This document shows positions 44,229-54,619 of a stretch of 64,000 nucleotides of DNA, one piece after another (positions within the stretch are counted from its first letter, which is position 1; every line of letters begins with the position of its first letter). The notes under the pieces were generated by a model. That model made no database searches. It was given only the letters and a program-made list of their open reading frames with translations, and had not been told where the DNA came from. The stretch lies in assembly GCF_021440515.1 (NCBI RefSeq), contig NZ_JAKCMV010000002.1:59035-123034 (forward strand). The letters run 5' to 3'. The DNA comes from Enterobacter asburiae. Its GTDB lineage: Bacteria > Pseudomonadota > Gammaproteobacteria > Enterobacterales > Enterobacteriaceae. The translations under genes were made by a program, and so were the position numbers.

Positions 44229-46028
44229 TTATTTGCCGTCTTTACCAACGTGAAGAATGGCAAGGAATGCTTCCTGCGGCAGCTCAACGTTACCAACCTG
44301 CTTCATACGCTTCTTACCGTCTTTCTGCTTCTGGAGCAGCTTTTTCTTACGGCTGACGTCACCGCCGTAGCACTTCGCCAGAACGTTTTTACGCAGCTGT
44401 TTCACGGTAGAACGCGCGATGATGTGGTTGCCGATAGCCGCCTGAATCGCGATGTCGAACTGCTGACGCGGGATCAGCTCTTTCATCTTCTCAACCAGCT
44501 CACGACCACGGTACGGTGCGTTGTCGTTGTGGGTGATCAGCGCCAGCGCATCAACACGCTCGCCGTTAATCAACACATCCACGCGAACCATGTTCGATGC
44601 CTGGAAGCGTTTGAAGTTGTAGTCCAGCGACGCATAGCCGCGAGAGGTAGACTTCAGACGGTCGAAGAAGTCGAGCACCACTTCAGCCATCGGGATTTCG
44701 TAGGTCAGCGCCACCTGGTTACCGTGGTAAACCATATTGGTCTGCACGCCGCGTTTTTCAATACACAGCGTAATCACGTTGCCAAGGAACTCCTGCGGCA
44801 GCAGCATGTGACACTCCGCGATTGGCTCGCGCAGCTCATAAATGTTGTTCAGCGGCGGCAGCTTGGACGGGCTATCGACGTAGATCACCTCTTTCGACGT
44901 GGTTTCTACTTCATAGACTACCGTTGGCGCGGTGGTGATCAGATCCAGATCGTATTCACGCTCCAGACGCTCCTGAATGATCTCCATGTGCAGCAGGCCG
45001 AGGAATCCGCAGCGGAAGCCGAAGCCCAGCGCCGTGGAGCTTTCTGGCTCGTAGAACAGGGAAGCATCGTTAAGGCTCAGTTTGCCGAGCGCGTCACGGA
45101 AGTTTTCGTAATCGTCAGAGCTGACCGGGAACAGACCCGCGTAAACCTGCGGCTTCACTTTTTTGAAGCCCGGCAGCGCTTTGTCCGCCGGATTGCGAGC
45201 CAGCGTCAGGGTATCGCCTACCGGCGCGCCGAGGATGTCTTTAATGGCGCAAACCAGCCAGCCTACCTCGCCGCATTTCAGCTCGGTACGGTCAACCTGT
45301 TTTGGCGTGAAGATCCCCAGACGGTCTGCGTTATAGACCTGCCCGGTGCTCATCACCTTGATTTTGTCGCCTTTACGCATGGTGCCGTTTTTAATACGCA
45401 CCAGCGAGACCACACCCAGGTAGTTATCGAACCAGGAGTCGATGATCAGTGCCTGGAGTGGTGCCTCGGGATCACCTTCCGGTGGCGGAATATCACGCAC
45501 CAGACGCTCCAGCACGTCCGGAACGCCGACGCCGGTTTTGGCCGAGCAGCGCACCGCGTCGGTCGCATCGATGCCGACGATATCTTCAATCTCTTCCGCT
45601 ACGCGCTCGGGATCGGCGGCAGGCAGGTCGATTTTATTCAGCACCGGCACCACTTCGAGATCCATTTCCATTGCCGTGTAGCAGTTCGCCAGAGTCTGGG
45701 CTTCTACGCCCTGCCCGGCATCCACCACCAGCAGCGCACCTTCACAGGCGGCCAGGGAACGTGACACTTCATAAGAGAAGTCAACGTGGCCCGGGGTGTC
45801 GATAAAGTTCAGTTGATAGGTTTCACCGTCGGACGCCTTATAGTCGAGCGTCACGCTCTGCGCTTTAATGGTGATACCGCGTTCGCGTTCCAGGTCCATG
45901 GAGTCCAGTACCTGGGCTGCCATTTCACGATCAGACAGGCCACCGCAAATCTGGATAATACGGTCAGACAGCGTCGACTTACCGTGGTCAATGTGAGCAA
46001 TGATCGAAAAGTTACGTATGTTCTTCAT
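44229..46028 (-). CDS. lepA: elongation factor 4 (LepA)
   Basis: 599-residue ribosome-associated GTPase. G1 [15 protein letters not shown]3 DTPGHVDF, G4 NKID, then EF-G-like domains and the LepA-specific C-terminal domain ([19 protein letters not shown]). Proposed roles are initiation or back-translocation on stressed ribosomes. First gene of the lepA-lepB unit; a 186-bp gap separates it from rseC. Confidence 0.98.
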   Translation of the reverse strand: MKNIRNFSIIAHIDHGKSTLSDRIIQICGGLSDREMAAQVLDSMDLERERGITIKAQSVTLDYKASDGETYQLNFIDTPGHVDFSYEVSRSLAACEGALLVVDAGQGVEAQTLANCYTAMEMDLEVVPVLNKIDLPAADPERVAEEIEDIVGIDATDAVRCSAKTGVGVPDVLERLVRDIPPPEGDPEAPLQALIIDSWFDNYLGVVSLVRIKNGTMRKGDKIKVMSTGQVYNADRLGIFTPKQVDRTELKCGEVGWLVCAIKDILGAPVGDTLTLARNPADKALPGFKKVKPQVYAGLFPVSSDDYENFRDALGKLSLNDASLFYEPESSTALGFGFRCGFLGLLHMEIIQERLEREYDLDLITTAPTVVYEVETTSKEVIYVDSPSKLPPLNNIYELREPIAECHMLLPQEFLGNVITLCIEKRGVQTNMVYHGNQVALTYEIPMAEVVLDFFDRLKSTSRGYASLDYNFKRFQASNMVRVDVLINGERVDALALITHNDNAPYRGRELVEKMKELIPRQQFDIAIQAAIGNHIIARSTVKQLRKNVLAKCYGGDVSRKKKLLQKQKDGKKRMKQVGNVELPQEAFLAILHVGKDGK

Positions 46029-46201
46029 ATAGTTAAATAATTATGCCTTACGAATTCCTGGAGGCCGCTGTTCTTAGCCTGACGTTTTTCAGTGCGAAAA
46101 CGCAGCATTCTACACTACATCCCCGTAACCTGGAAATGCACTTAGAGCCAGGTATAGCGCGAAGAATCGGCATTTTCATTTTGGAGATGTAAATAATGAT
46201 A

Positions 46202-46225
46202 AAGCCCGGTGATATTACCGGGCTT
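46202..46225 (-). terminator. rpoE-rseABC operon terminator overlapping the rseC stop
   Basis: On the minus strand AAGCCCGGT pairs with ACCGGGCTT around a 6-base loop that contains part of the rseC stop codon; TTATCATTATT follows. The stem therefore begins inside the coding region. Confidence 0.8.
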
Positions 46226-46691
46226 CTGAAGAGAGCGTTTCAACGCGAAGCTGGTCTGGCGCGAGCGCAACGCTCAGAATAACGGGCTGCCACGCTTCAC
46301 GTGCGGCCAGCTTTTGCGAGAAACCACGCGCCAGCAAAAAGCCACCTACGCCACCCAGCGCAGCGCCGCACATTGCGGCCGGGTCCGTGCCAAACAGCAT
46401 CTGGAACAGGCCGCCCATGACAAACAGCCCCACCAGCGGAGAGAGATAAACCAGCATGGCAGAACTGAGCAGGCTGCCTTCGGTGATCCCCAGCTCAACC
46501 TTCTGCCCCGCCACCAGCGGCACATCGTTAGGCACGGCAATAGTGTGTGAGGTCTGCGGCCCCAGCTTATTCAGCACGCGGCTACCGCACCCTGCACGAG
46601 ACGCGCAGCTGTTGCATGACGCTTTTACATCACAGCTTACCAGCGCGACGCCGTCCTGCCATGAAACCACCGTGGCCCACTCTTTAATCAT
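46215..46691 (-). CDS. rseC: SoxR-reducing / sigma-E regulatory protein RseC
   Basis: 158-residue inner-membrane protein with two hydrophobic helices (about 75-120). The N-terminal part carries four cysteines, CDVKASCNSCASRAGCGSR, which form the family's metal or cluster motif. It takes part in reduction of SoxR (with Rsx) and mildly in sigma-E control. The start overlaps the rseB stop by 4 bases. Confidence 0.95.
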   Translation of the reverse strand: MIKEWATVVSWQDGVALVSCDVKASCNSCASRAGCGSRVLNKLGPQTSHTIAVPNDVPLVAGQKVELGITEGSLLSSAMLVYLSPLVGLFVMGGLFQMLFGTDPAAMCGAALGGVGGFLLARGFSQKLAAREAWQPVILSVALAPDQLRVETLSSEAR

Positions 46692-47641
46692 TGTGCCGCC
46701 CTGAATTTAATGCTGTCGGAAATACGCTTCGCCGTTTGTGGCGGCAGTTCGCCGACAATGGTGATTTCGGCGTTATCGCGCACCGTAGTGCTCACCGTGC
46801 GGCGTCCGGTACGCAGCATCTGCTCAGCGCTGTTCGCCGTGGCCCGGTTGATGTTCACCGAGAAGCTAAACAGCCCGTCGGAATAGAGGCGAGATTCCAC
46901 CGGCGTTTCGATGGTCGGCAGTTGGCGGCGACTGCTGGACACTTCGCTAAACCCTTGCGGGATCCAGGAAGGCACCCAGTTGAAGTTCACGGAATCACCC
47001 ACCGGCACGGACAGCAGCGGCGGCAGGCTGGCCTTCGCCAGATTCTGCATGCTGTTACCGACCTGGTTGTTCACGGTGAAGGAGATCACGCGGAACTGCT
47101 CCAGGGTTTCGCCGTCACGATCGAGCAAGTCTACGCGCATTGGCAGCTTGGTTTCGGCGTCGATCCAGACAATATAGCTGTAGCGCGTGCCGTCACGCGC
47201 CACGACGCGGATCACCTCGCACAGGCGATCGGCAATACGCGTGCGTCCTACGGAGATAAAATCGTAGAAAGGCGCAAGACGCTTAAAGTCCGTGTAGATA
47301 AGCGATGGGAGTGAATCAACGATATAGTCGCCATTCAGCGTGAAAGGCTCCAGACCAGGCTCGAAATAGCTGATTTCGTTGCCACGCTGGACAACTTCCC
47401 GGCGCGGGCCATCCATCTGTAAAAGCTGGGCAAGCGGCTGTTTATCAAGTCGGGCATGGCGATAGCGTAAAGACTCAACGCCCTGCTTATTGATGCTGAT
47501 AAATGCCAACTCGTAATTGAGTGACTGGCTGGCCAGATTCATTTGCTGCAACAACGCCCCGGATGAAACATCAGCCGAGGCGTTGGCAGAGAAGAACAGG
47601 CTACCCGCCACCAGAGACATGGCGAACCAAAGTTGCTTCAT
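46688..47641 (-). CDS. rseB: periplasmic sigma-E regulator RseB
   Basis: 317 residues with a signal peptide (cleavage after about SANASA). RseB binds the periplasmic part of RseA and shields it from DegS; lipopolysaccharide intermediates release it. LolA-like N-terminal domain plus C-terminal MucB/RseB domain. Its ATG overlaps the rseA stop by one base (TAATG). Confidence 0.96.
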   Translation of the reverse strand: MKQLWFAMSLVAGSLFFSANASADVSSGALLQQMNLASQSLNYELAFISINKQGVESLRYRHARLDKQPLAQLLQMDGPRREVVQRGNEISYFEPGLEPFTLNGDYIVDSLPSLIYTDFKRLAPFYDFISVGRTRIADRLCEVIRVVARDGTRYSYIVWIDAETKLPMRVDLLDRDGETLEQFRVISFTVNNQVGNSMQNLAKASLPPLLSVPVGDSVNFNWVPSWIPQGFSEVSSSRRQLPTIETPVESRLYSDGLFSFSVNINRATANSAEQMLRTGRRTVSTTVRDNAEITIVGELPPQTAKRISDSIKFRAAQ

Positions 47642-48291
47642 TACTGCGATTGCGTTCCTAAAGTTTGGTTTCCTGGCACCTGCACAGCGGCTTGCTGGGT
47701 TTGTGCCTGCTCAAACTGAAGCTGTTCAGAGTGCAGACGACGCTGCAACTCGTAATCTTGTAGCATCGCGTTAATGCGACGGCGCTGCTCTTGTACCTGC
47801 TGCTGTTGACCGCCGCTGGCGGATGCATCAGCTGGTACGCCCAGGCTAACCGGGCTGGCTTTGCCCATCATCGGCAGTGTATTAAACACTGGCGCTTCAG
47901 GCTGCTGATTGACTTCAGACTGAGTATTATAGTGCTGGACGCCAACGATAACTGCAAGCGATACACATGCAGCCACACCCATCTGGGTAAGTTGACTGGC
48001 CCACGGACGCACCTTCTGCCAGAACGGCATTTTCTGCCACTGGTGCGGCGCAGGTTGTGCTTCAGGAATCAGCGGAGTGGTCTGATGAACAGGCTCATTC
48101 TCAATCGCAGCCATAACGCGCACTGAGATGTCGAAATGGAGAACGTCACCGGTATCACCACGCAAGGTGTCACGGATGAGGTGATAACTCTCCCAGGTCT
48201 CTTGCATTTCGGGAGATTGAGACAGCTCGTTGAGCAGCTCAGTATCCAGCGTTTCACCATCCATTAAAGCGGAAAGTTTTTCTTTCTGCAT
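47641..48291 (-). CDS. rseA: anti-sigma-E factor RseA
   Basis: 216-residue single-pass membrane protein. The cytoplasmic domain (MQKEKLSALMDGETLDTELL) holds sigma-E; the membrane helix is at about 101-118 (MGVAACVSLAVIVGVQHY); the periplasmic Gln-rich end (QQQQVQEQRRR) is bound by RseB and cut by DegS. The frame is open 27 codons upstream; ATG 48291 is the E. coli start. It lies 31 bp after rpoE. Confidence 0.97.
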   Translation of the reverse strand: MQKEKLSALMDGETLDTELLNELSQSPEMQETWESYHLIRDTLRGDTGDVLHFDISVRVMAAIENEPVHQTTPLIPEAQPAPHQWQKMPFWQKVRPWASQLTQMGVAACVSLAVIVGVQHYNTQSEVNQQPEAPVFNTLPMMGKASPVSLGVPADASASGGQQQQVQEQRRRINAMLQDYELQRRLHSEQLQFEQAQTQQAAVQVPGNQTLGTQSQ

Positions 48292-48322
48292 GCCTAATAC
48301 CTTTTCCAGTATCCCGCTATCG

Positions 48323-48898
48323 TCAACGCCTGATAAGCGGTTGAACTTTATTATCAATAGCTTCTCGCGCACGGAAAATACGGGAACGTACCGTGCCGAC
48401 CGGACAATCCATGATAGCGGCTATCTCTTCATAGCTCAGACCATCAAGCTCCCGCAACGTAATTGCCATGCGTAAATCTTCCGGGAGCGACTCGATCGTG
48501 CGAAAAACGATTTGTCTCAGTTCTTCTGACAACATTAAGTTCTCAGGGTTCGAAATTTCTTTCAATGCACCGCCGCTTTCAAAGTTTTCGGCGTCGATGG
48601 CGTCCACGTCACTTGACGGAGGACGGCGGCCCTGAGCGACCAGGTAATTCTTTGCTGTATTCACTGCAATACGATACAGCCAGGTGTAAAAAGCACTATC
48701 TCCCCGGAAAGAATCCAGCGCGCGATAGGCCTTAATAAAAGACTCTTGTACGACATCAGGGACGTCCCCTGACGGTACATAGCGAGAAACCAGACTCGCC
48801 ACCTTATGCTGGTAGCGTACCACCAGTAGGTTAAAGGCTTTCTGATCTCCCTTCTGGACCCGTTCAACCAGGACCTGGTCCGTTAACTGCTCGCTCAT
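48323..48898 (-). CDS. rpoE: envelope-stress sigma factor sigma-E
   Basis: 191-residue ECF sigma factor (group 4). Region 2 (FNLLVVRYQHKVASLVSRY, DVVQESFIKAYRALDSFRGD) and region 4 (ELDGLSYEEIAAIMDCPVGT) are complete. An upstream frame extension of 11 codons is unlikely; ATG 48898 gives MSEQLTDQVLVERV. It autoactivates through the sigma-E promoter at 48983-49010. Confidence 0.98.
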   Translation of the reverse strand: MSEQLTDQVLVERVQKGDQKAFNLLVVRYQHKVASLVSRYVPSGDVPDVVQESFIKAYRALDSFRGDSAFYTWLYRIAVNTAKNYLVAQGRRPPSSDVDAIDAENFESGGALKEISNPENLMLSEELRQIVFRTIESLPEDLRMAITLRELDGLSYEEIAAIMDCPVGTVRSRIFRAREAIDNKVQPLIRR

Positions 48899-48982
48899 CC
48901 GAGGTAATGTCTCCCCAAACCTAAATTCCACGCGTTATCGAAACGCCACTCTACAACCATGCACTTTTGAGCAAGCACCGAC

Positions 48983-49010
48983 TTAGAGGGTCTGTTTGTC
49001 ATTAAGTTCC
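48983..49010 (-). promoter_or_regulatory. sigma-E promoter of rpoE
   Basis: Minus-strand GGAACTT (49004-49010), a 16-bp spacer and TCTAA (48983-48987) match the sigma-E consensus and the E. coli rpoE autoregulated promoter. Start about 78 bp before the rpoE ATG. Confidence 0.9.
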
Positions 49011-49300
49011 GTAACGCCTTTGTTTTTGTTCATCGCGCCGCAGACTGGTCATTTTCTATCATTATAAGTCTGTTCACGATACATACGCATGTTCTGACAA
49101 GAATCTGCTTTTTAACCGTCAGAAGAGTAACGCAACACAGGCTTTATTTCACCACAAAATCTGAAGCTAACGATCTGCTTCGCAAAATATTTTCATAGAT
49201 TTACCGGTTTTAAACATCACAAACCGAGTTTAGCCATTACAACACCGTATAAAAAAACAGGTGCGATATCTCACATTCAGGTGCTATTCTGGCCAAACAA

Positions 49301-49318
49301 TGTTTAGTAAATTAAACA
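49301..49318. promoter_or_regulatory. NadR operator of nadB
   Basis: TGTTTAGTAAATTAAACA, an exact TGTTTA-N6-TAAACA NadR box, 6 bp before the nadB ATG. NadR bound to NAD or ATP represses NAD synthesis genes. Confidence 0.95.
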
Positions 49319-49324
49319 AACATC

Positions 49325-50944
49325 ATGAACACACCAGCAGATCTGAATTGCGATGTCCTGATCGTAGGTAGCGGTGCAGCCGGGTTATCACTGGCGCTTC
49401 GCCTGGCCGAAAATCAGAAAGTTACCGTACTCAGCAAAGGCCCAATGAGCGAAGGCTCAACCTTTTATGCTCAGGGCGGAATTGCCGCCGTGTTTGATGA
49501 AACGGACAGCATCGCCTCGCATGTGGAAGATACCCTGATTGCCGGGGCGGGCATTGTGGATGCACATGCCGCCGAGTTTGTCGCCAGTAACGCCCGACAC
49601 TGCGTGCAGTGGCTTATCGATCAGGGCGTGCTGTTTGATACCCACATCCAGCCTAACGGCGAAGAGAGTTACCATCTCACCCGCGAAGGCGGCCACAGCC
49701 ACCGCCGCATTCTTCATGCCGCCGATGCCACGGGTAAAGCGGTTGAAACCACGCTGGTCAGCAAAGCGCTGAGCCATCCTAATATTCAGGTGCTGGAGCG
49801 CAGTAATGCGGTCGATCTGATTATCTCCGACAAAATTGGCCTACCCGGCACGCGTCGCGTGGTGGGGGCCTGGGTCTGGAATCGGAATAAAGAACAGGTT
49901 GAAACCTGCCGGGCAAAAGCCGTTGTGCTGGCAACCGGCGGGGCCTCTAAAGTGTATCAGTATACCACTAACCCGGATATCGCCTCTGGCGACGGTATCG
50001 CAATGGCCTGGCGCGCGGGCTGCCGGGTGGCAAACCTGGAGTTTAACCAGTTCCATCCTACGGCCCTCTTCCACCCGCAGGCGCGCAACTTTTTGCTGAC
50101 CGAAGCCCTGCGCGGCGAAGGCGCCTATCTGAAACGCCCGGACGGCTCGCGCTTTATGCCGGACTTCGATGAGCGGGGTGAACTTGCGCCGCGCGATATC
50201 GTCGCCCGTGCGATCGACCACGAGATGAAGCGGCTGGGTGTTGACTGCATGTATCTGGATATCAGCCATAAACCGGCGGAGTTCGTTCGTCAGCACTTCC
50301 CGATGATCTATGAAAAGCTGCTGAGCCTGGGGATCGATCTCACCCGCGATCGGGTGCCGATAGTTCCTGCCGCGCACTATACCTGCGGCGGCGTGATGGT
50401 TGACGATAACGGTCGCACCGACGTCGACGGCCTTTATGCTATCGGCGAAGTGAGCTATACCGGGCTGCACGGCGCGAACCGCATGGCATCGAACTCGCTG
50501 CTGGAGTGTCTGGTTTACGGCTGGTCAGCGGCGGAAGATATTACCAAACGAATGCCCTACGCCCGCCAGGCCGAACGCCTGCCCGCCTGGGATGAGAGCC
50601 GCGTGGAGAACCCGGATGAGCTGGTCGTTATCCAGCACAACTGGCACGAGCTGAGGCTCTTTATGTGGGATTACGTCGGAATTGTGCGCACGACTAAACG
50701 TCTGGAAAGGGCGTTGCGCCGTATCACCATGCTCCAGCAGGAGATCGACGAGTATTACGCGAACTTCCGCGTATCAAACAACCTGCTGGAGCTGCGCAAT
50801 CTGGTGCAGGTGGCTGAGCTGATCGTTCGCTGCGCCATGATGCGTAAAGAGAGTAGGGGTTTGCACTACACGCTGGATTATCCGGAACAGCTGGAGCATT
50901 CCGGCCCGTCGGTCCTCTCCCCGCTGGCTTACATAAACAGATAA
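49325..50944 (+). CDS. nadB: L-aspartate oxidase
   Basis: 539-residue FAD enzyme that oxidises aspartate to iminoaspartate for quinolinate synthesis. Dinucleotide fold [12 protein letters not shown] near residue 15, FAD contacts [13 protein letters not shown] and [30 protein letters not shown] in the C-terminal part. It converges on trmN6 with a 16-bp overlap. No fusion or truncation. Confidence 0.97.
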   Translation: MNTPADLNCDVLIVGSGAAGLSLALRLAENQKVTVLSKGPMSEGSTFYAQGGIAAVFDETDSIASHVEDTLIAGAGIVDAHAAEFVASNARHCVQWLIDQGVLFDTHIQPNGEESYHLTREGGHSHRRILHAADATGKAVETTLVSKALSHPNIQVLERSNAVDLIISDKIGLPGTRRVVGAWVWNRNKEQVETCRAKAVVLATGGASKVYQYTTNPDIASGDGIAMAWRAGCRVANLEFNQFHPTALFHPQARNFLLTEALRGEGAYLKRPDGSRFMPDFDERGELAPRDIVARAIDHEMKRLGVDCMYLDISHKPAEFVRQHFPMIYEKLLSLGIDLTRDRVPIVPAAHYTCGGVMVDDNGRTDVDGLYAIGEVSYTGLHGANRMASNSLLECLVYGWSAAEDITKRMPYARQAERLPAWDESRVENPDELVVIQHNWHELRLFMWDYVGIVRTTKRLERALRRITMLQQEIDEYYANFRVSNNLLELRNLVQVAELIVRCAMMRKESRGLHYTLDYPEQLEHSGPSVLSPLAYINR

Positions 50945-51666
50945 AACGGCTGGGTCAGCGCGGTGTAATCTTCGGAGTAACGCTGGTCTGGCCCGCGGAT
51001 CACCATCCGGTCGTTAAAGCACTCGCCCTCTTTTGGCGAAAGCGCCAACAGCACGCGATGCGGCATTCGCCCTTCGGTGTCGGCAATGTCGGTGCGTAAA
51101 CGCAATGACCAGCCAATCTCACGGGCGATCTCAATAAAGGTATTGCCCGTGCTTTCTGGCAGCACCACGCAGAAAAATCCCTCTTCAGAGATTAAATTTG
51201 CCGCAGCGGCCAGCAGCGCCCGGTGATCGAGTGAGTCCGTGTAGCGCGCCTGCGCGCGTTCTGGCGTTCCGCACTCCACGCCCGCTTCGTAATAAGGTGG
51301 GTTGCTGACGATAAGATCGTAGCGGGCGGTTTGCTCCTGCGCCCAGACCAGCACGTCGGCGCATTGAACCTTGATCCGGTCAGCCCAGGGGGATTCCGCC
51401 GCGTTTTCGCTCGCCTGCATCGCCGCCTGCGCGTCCAGCTCAACGGCGTCGATGGTGACATGTTGCTCGGTTCTTTGCGCCAGCATCAGCGCCTGTAATC
51501 CGCTTCCGGTGCCGATATCAAGAATGCGCTTTACGCCTGCGACCGGCGCCCAGGCCCCCAGTAAAATACCATCCGTGCCGACCTTCATGGCACAGCGGTC
51601 GTGGGCGACAAAAAATTGTTTAAACGTGAAGCCATCGCGGCGCAGCTGCGCTTTGAGTTGAGACAT
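50929..51666 (-). CDS. trmN6: tRNA1(Val) (adenine37-N6)-methyltransferase
   Basis: 245-residue SAM-dependent methyltransferase (YfiC/TrmM) that makes m6A37 in tRNA-Val. SAM motif [17 protein letters not shown] (about 46) and catalytic NPPYYEAG (about 118). The frame is open 25 codons further upstream; ATG 51666 gives [19 protein letters not shown]. Compared with E. coli, the central part is less conserved than the motifs. It overlaps the 3' end of nadB by 16 bp. Confidence 0.94.
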   Translation of the reverse strand: MSQLKAQLRRDGFTFKQFFVAHDRCAMKVGTDGILLGAWAPVAGVKRILDIGTGSGLQALMLAQRTEQHVTIDAVELDAQAAMQASENAAESPWADRIKVQCADVLVWAQEQTARYDLIVSNPPYYEAGVECGTPERAQARYTDSLDHRALLAAAANLISEEGFFCVVLPESTGNTFIEIAREIGWSLRLRTDIADTEGRMPHRVLLALSPKEGECFNDRMVIRGPDQRYSEDYTALTQPFYLFM

Positions 51667-51798
51667 GACGGAGCAACCTTCTAAATGAAACTGGGGTAGC
51701 ATAGGGGAAAGCGAAGTGGTCGAAAAGCGATATCCATACAAACAGATGAAGATTACAGCCGTAACGTCTATAATCAGCGCCCCACACAGAGGTAGAAC

Positions 51799-53127
51799 AT
51801 GACTGTAACGACTTTTTCCGAACTTGAACTCGATGAAAGCCTGCTCAATGCATTAGAGAGCAAAGGCTTTACACGCCCGACCGCCATTCAGGCAGCGGCC
51901 ATTCCGCCTGCGCTTGAGGGCCGCGATGTGCTCGGTTCTGCGCCAACCGGCACCGGTAAAACAGCAGCCTACTTGCTGCCTGTGTTGCAGCATCTGCTCG
52001 ACTTTCCACGAAAAAAATCCGGCCCGCCGCGCATCTTGATCCTCACGCCAACGCGTGAACTGGCGATGCAGGTTGCCGATCATGCTCGCGAGCTGGCGGC
52101 GAATACCCATCTGGATATCGCCACAATCACTGGCGGCGTTGCGTATATGAACCACGCCGAAGTGTTCAGCGAGAACCAGGATATCGTGGTCGCGACCACC
52201 GGTCGTCTGCTGCAATATATTAAAGAAGAGAACTTTGACTGCCGCGCGGTCGAAACGCTGATCCTCGATGAAGCCGACCGTATGCTGGACATGGGCTTCG
52301 CGCAGGATATCGAACACATTGCAGGTGAAACGCGCTGGCGTAACCAGACGATGCTGTTCTCTGCCACCCTGGAAGGGGACGCCATCAAAGACTTCGCGGA
52401 GCGCCTGCTGGAGGATCCGGCTGAGGTCTCAGCAATGCCGTCTACCCGCGAGCGTAAGAAAATCCATCAGTGGTATTACCGCGCGGATAACTTCGAACAC
52501 AAAGTTGAGCTGCTCAAGCACCTGCTGAAACAGGAAGATGCCACCCGTACTATCGTGTTCGTGCGTAAGCGTGAGCGTGTGCACGAGCTGGCAGAAATAC
52601 TGCGTAACGCCGGGATCAACAACTGTTATCTCGAAGGCGAGATGGCGCAGATCAAGCGTACCGAAGGCATCAAACGTTTGACCGACGGGCGCGTTAACGT
52701 GCTGGTGGCAACGGATGTCGCGGCTCGTGGTATCGATATTCCGGACGTGAGCCACGTCATTAACTTCGACATGCCGCGCAGCGGAGATACCTATTTGCAC
52801 CGTATCGGTCGTACCGGTCGTGCGGGTCGTAAAGGGACGGCGATCTCTCTGGTCGAAACGCATGACCATCTGCTGATGCTGAAAATTGGGCGTTATATCG
52901 AAGAGCCGCTAAAGTCCCGCGTGATTGCAGAGCTTCGCCCTACGACGCGCGCGCCAAGCGAAAAAATGACCGGTAAGCCGTCGAAGAAAGTGCTCGCGAA
53001 ACGTGCTGAGAAAAAGAAAGAAGAGAAAGAGAAGCCGCGCGTGAAGCAGCGCCACCGTGATACCAAGAACGTTGGTAAGCGCCGTAAGCCAAGCGGAACG
53101 CCACCAGCGTCCCAGTCTGAAGAGTAA
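51799..53127 (+). CDS. srmB: ATP-dependent RNA helicase SrmB
   Basis: 442-residue DEAD-box helicase needed early in 50S ribosome assembly. Q motif ([18 protein letters not shown]), [27 protein letters not shown], and [13 protein letters not shown] are all present. The C-terminal tail is basic and Lys-rich ([19 protein letters not shown]), as in E. coli. Confidence 0.96.
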   Translation: MTVTTFSELELDESLLNALESKGFTRPTAIQAAAIPPALEGRDVLGSAPTGTGKTAAYLLPVLQHLLDFPRKKSGPPRILILTPTRELAMQVADHARELAANTHLDIATITGGVAYMNHAEVFSENQDIVVATTGRLLQYIKEENFDCRAVETLILDEADRMLDMGFAQDIEHIAGETRWRNQTMLFSATLEGDAIKDFAERLLEDPAEVSAMPSTRERKKIHQWYYRADNFEHKVELLKHLLKQEDATRTIVFVRKRERVHELAEILRNAGINNCYLEGEMAQIKRTEGIKRLTDGRVNVLVATDVAARGIDIPDVSHVINFDMPRSGDTYLHRIGRTGRAGRKGTAISLVETHDHLLMLKIGRYIEEPLKSRVIAELRPTTRAPSEKMTGKPSKKVLAKRAEKKKEEKEKPRVKQRHRDTKNVGKRRKPSGTPPASQSEE

Positions 53128-53130
53128 AAA

Positions 53131-53156
53131 AAAGCCGGGTTTATACCCGGCTTTTT
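53131..53156. terminator. bidirectional terminator between srmB and grcA
   Basis: AAAGCCGGGT (53131-53140) and ACCCGGCTTT (53144-53153) with a 3-base loop, with a run of A before and T after. Serves both convergent genes. Confidence 0.93.
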
Positions 53157-53180
53157 ATTTCGCTCCCGTGACTCAAAGCC

Positions 53181-53564
53181 TTACAGGCTTTCAGTAAAGG
53201 TACGAGCAATAACGTCGCGCTGCTGTTCTGGCGTCAGAGAGTTGAAACGTACCGCGTAGCCAGACACGCGAATGGTCAGCTGTGGGTATTTTTCTGGATG
53301 CTCAACCGCGTCCATCAGCGTTTCACGACGCAGAACGTTAACGTTCAGGTGCTGACCACCTTCCACGCGAACTTCTGGCTTAACTTCCATAGGAATTTCG
53401 CGGTATTCGATTTCGCCCAGTTTGTTCACTGGCACAATCTCGTCTTCTGCAAAACCGGCTTTCGCTACTACACAGCGCGCTTCGCCTTTCTCGCTGTCCA
53501 GCAGCCAGAAAGAGTTCAGCAGGTCGTCGTTTGCAGCTTTAGTAATCTGGATACCTGTAATCAT
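53181..53564 (-). CDS. grcA: autonomous glycyl radical cofactor
   Basis: 127-residue spare glycyl-radical domain that repairs oxygen-cut pyruvate formate-lyase. The radical glycine lies in [20 protein letters not shown], as in the C-terminus of PflB. The frame is open 32 codons further upstream; ATG 53564 ([14 protein letters not shown]) is the conserved start. Two FNR sites stand upstream at the same spacing known from E. coli yfiD. Confidence 0.97.
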   Translation of the reverse strand: MITGIQITKAANDDLLNSFWLLDSEKGEARCVVAKAGFAEDEIVPVNKLGEIEYREIPMEVKPEVRVEGGQHLNVNVLRRETLMDAVEHPEKYPQLTIRVSGYAVRFNSLTPEQQRDVIARTFTESL

Positions 53565-53670
53565 GTGATGCCTCCCTTGGGCTACATTAACTGGTGTCGG
53601 CCTCACGCGGCCAATTGGTAAAACCATTGTTGCTTGTGTGTATATATAACAGTCAGGCACCCGGCATTCA

Positions 53671-53684
53671 TTGATTTAAATCAA
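53671..53684. promoter_or_regulatory. FNR site I of grcA
   Basis: TTGATTTAAATCAA, a perfect FNR palindrome. Centred near -41 relative to the start expected from the TATATA box at 53641-53646, the usual class II activator place. Confidence 0.93.
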
Positions 53685-53723
53685 TAAAAACACCAACCAC
53701 ATAAAGAGTGTGGTTTGATTTTA

Positions 53724-53737
53724 TTGTTTTAGATCAA
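53724..53737 (-). promoter_or_regulatory. FNR site II of grcA
   Basis: Minus-strand TTGATCTAAAACAA has one mismatch to TTGAT-N4-ATCAA. Its centre is exactly 53 bp from site I, matching the -40.5/-93.5 arrangement reported for E. coli yfiD. Confidence 0.75.
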
Positions 53738-53877
53738 TTTTAACCCGTCAAAAGCTCAATCTATTTTGTATTATTTCAAATTAAATTTAATGACTTAGCC
53801 TCAAATACCACGGTGAATTTTGCTCGTGGGACGTAAACGGGTAAGCTAGACGCAGATGAGATTCGCAGGAGAGCGAG

Positions 53878-54567
53878 ATGACAACCCCTTTAACCTGGCA
53901 CGACGTGCTGGCAGACGAGAAACAACAGCCCTACTTCGTAAATACACTCAGCACCGTGGCGATGGAGCGTCAGTCGGGCCAGACGATTTACCCGCCGCAG
54001 AAAGATGTGTTTAACGCCTTCCGCTTTACCGAACTGAACGACGTCAAAGTGGTGATCCTCGGGCAAGATCCTTACCACGGCCCCGGTCAGGCACACGGTC
54101 TGGCGTTTTCCGTACGTCCGGGCATCGCTATCCCGCCTTCTTTGCTGAACATGTATAAAGAGCTCGAAGGCACCCTCCCCGGCTTCACTCGTCCAAATCA
54201 TGGCTACCTCGAAAGCTGGGCGCGTCAGGGGGTTCTGCTGTTGAATACCGTGTTGACGGTACGCGCAGGCCAGGCGCATTCACACGCCAGCCTGGGCTGG
54301 GAAACCTTTACCGATAAAGTCATCAGCCTGATCAATGAACACCGCGAAGGCGTCGTTTTCTTGCTGTGGGGATCGCATGCCCAGAAGAAAGGTGCGATTA
54401 TCGACCGGGAAAAACATCACGTGCTGAAAGCCCCGCACCCGTCCCCGCTGTCTGCGCATCGCGGTTTCTTTGGCAGTAATCATTTTGTTCTGGCGAATGA
54501 ATGGCTGGAAAAACGCGGCGAAAAGCCGATTGACTGGATGCCTGTGTTACCGGCAGAGAGTGAGTAA
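53878..54567 (+). CDS. ung: uracil-DNA glycosylase
   Basis: 229-residue base-excision enzyme that removes uracil from DNA. Catalytic Asp in [18 protein letters not shown] and catalytic His in [13 protein letters not shown]. Start [20 protein letters not shown] follows a clear AGGAGA site. A REP unit follows the stop and probably forms the 3' end. Confidence 0.97.
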   Translation: MTTPLTWHDVLADEKQQPYFVNTLSTVAMERQSGQTIYPPQKDVFNAFRFTELNDVKVVILGQDPYHGPGQAHGLAFSVRPGIAIPPSLLNMYKELEGTLPGFTRPNHGYLESWARQGVLLLNTVLTVRAGQAHSHASLGWETFTDKVISLINEHREGVVFLLWGSHAQKKGAIIDREKHHVLKAPHPSPLSAHRGFFGSNHFVLANEWLEKRGEKPIDWMPVLPAESE

Positions 54568-54579
54568 GATTTAATAAAG

Positions 54580-54608
54580 GCCGGGTAAAGCGAAACCGCT
54601 TACCCGGC
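54580..54608. repeat. REP unit between ung and yfiF
   Basis: GCCGGGTAAAGCG and CGCTTACCCGGC form one REP-like palindrome in the 52-bp gap between convergent ung and yfiF. Likely acts as a shared transcript end. Confidence 0.8.
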
Positions 54609-54619
54609 ACACGTCAGGC

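Larger units (their letters stand above)
48899..49324. other. rpoE-nadB divergent control region (426 bp, no gene)
   Basis: AT-rich. It contains the sigma-E promoter of rpoE and the NadR operator of nadB. In E. coli several further rpoE promoters and a leader peptide gene (rseD) lie in this region; I see only minus-strand frames of 10-16 codons here, so I do not call one. Confidence 0.75.
53565..53877. other. grcA-ung divergent control region (313 bp, no gene)
   Basis: AT-rich right half. It holds the grcA leader, a TATATA -10 box at 53641-53646, two FNR sites and, next to ung, an AGGAGAG ribosome site. No further open frame of interest. Confidence 0.8.

Noticed and set aside
44250..45764. 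A 504-codon open frame opposite lepA
   Set aside because: Antisense shadow of a highly conserved gene with biased codon use; no recognisable domain or start signal.
48899..49090. A leader peptide gene (rseD) upstream of rpoE
   Set aside because: Only minus-strand frames of 10-16 codons were found, none with a clear ribosome site, so I could not support one.
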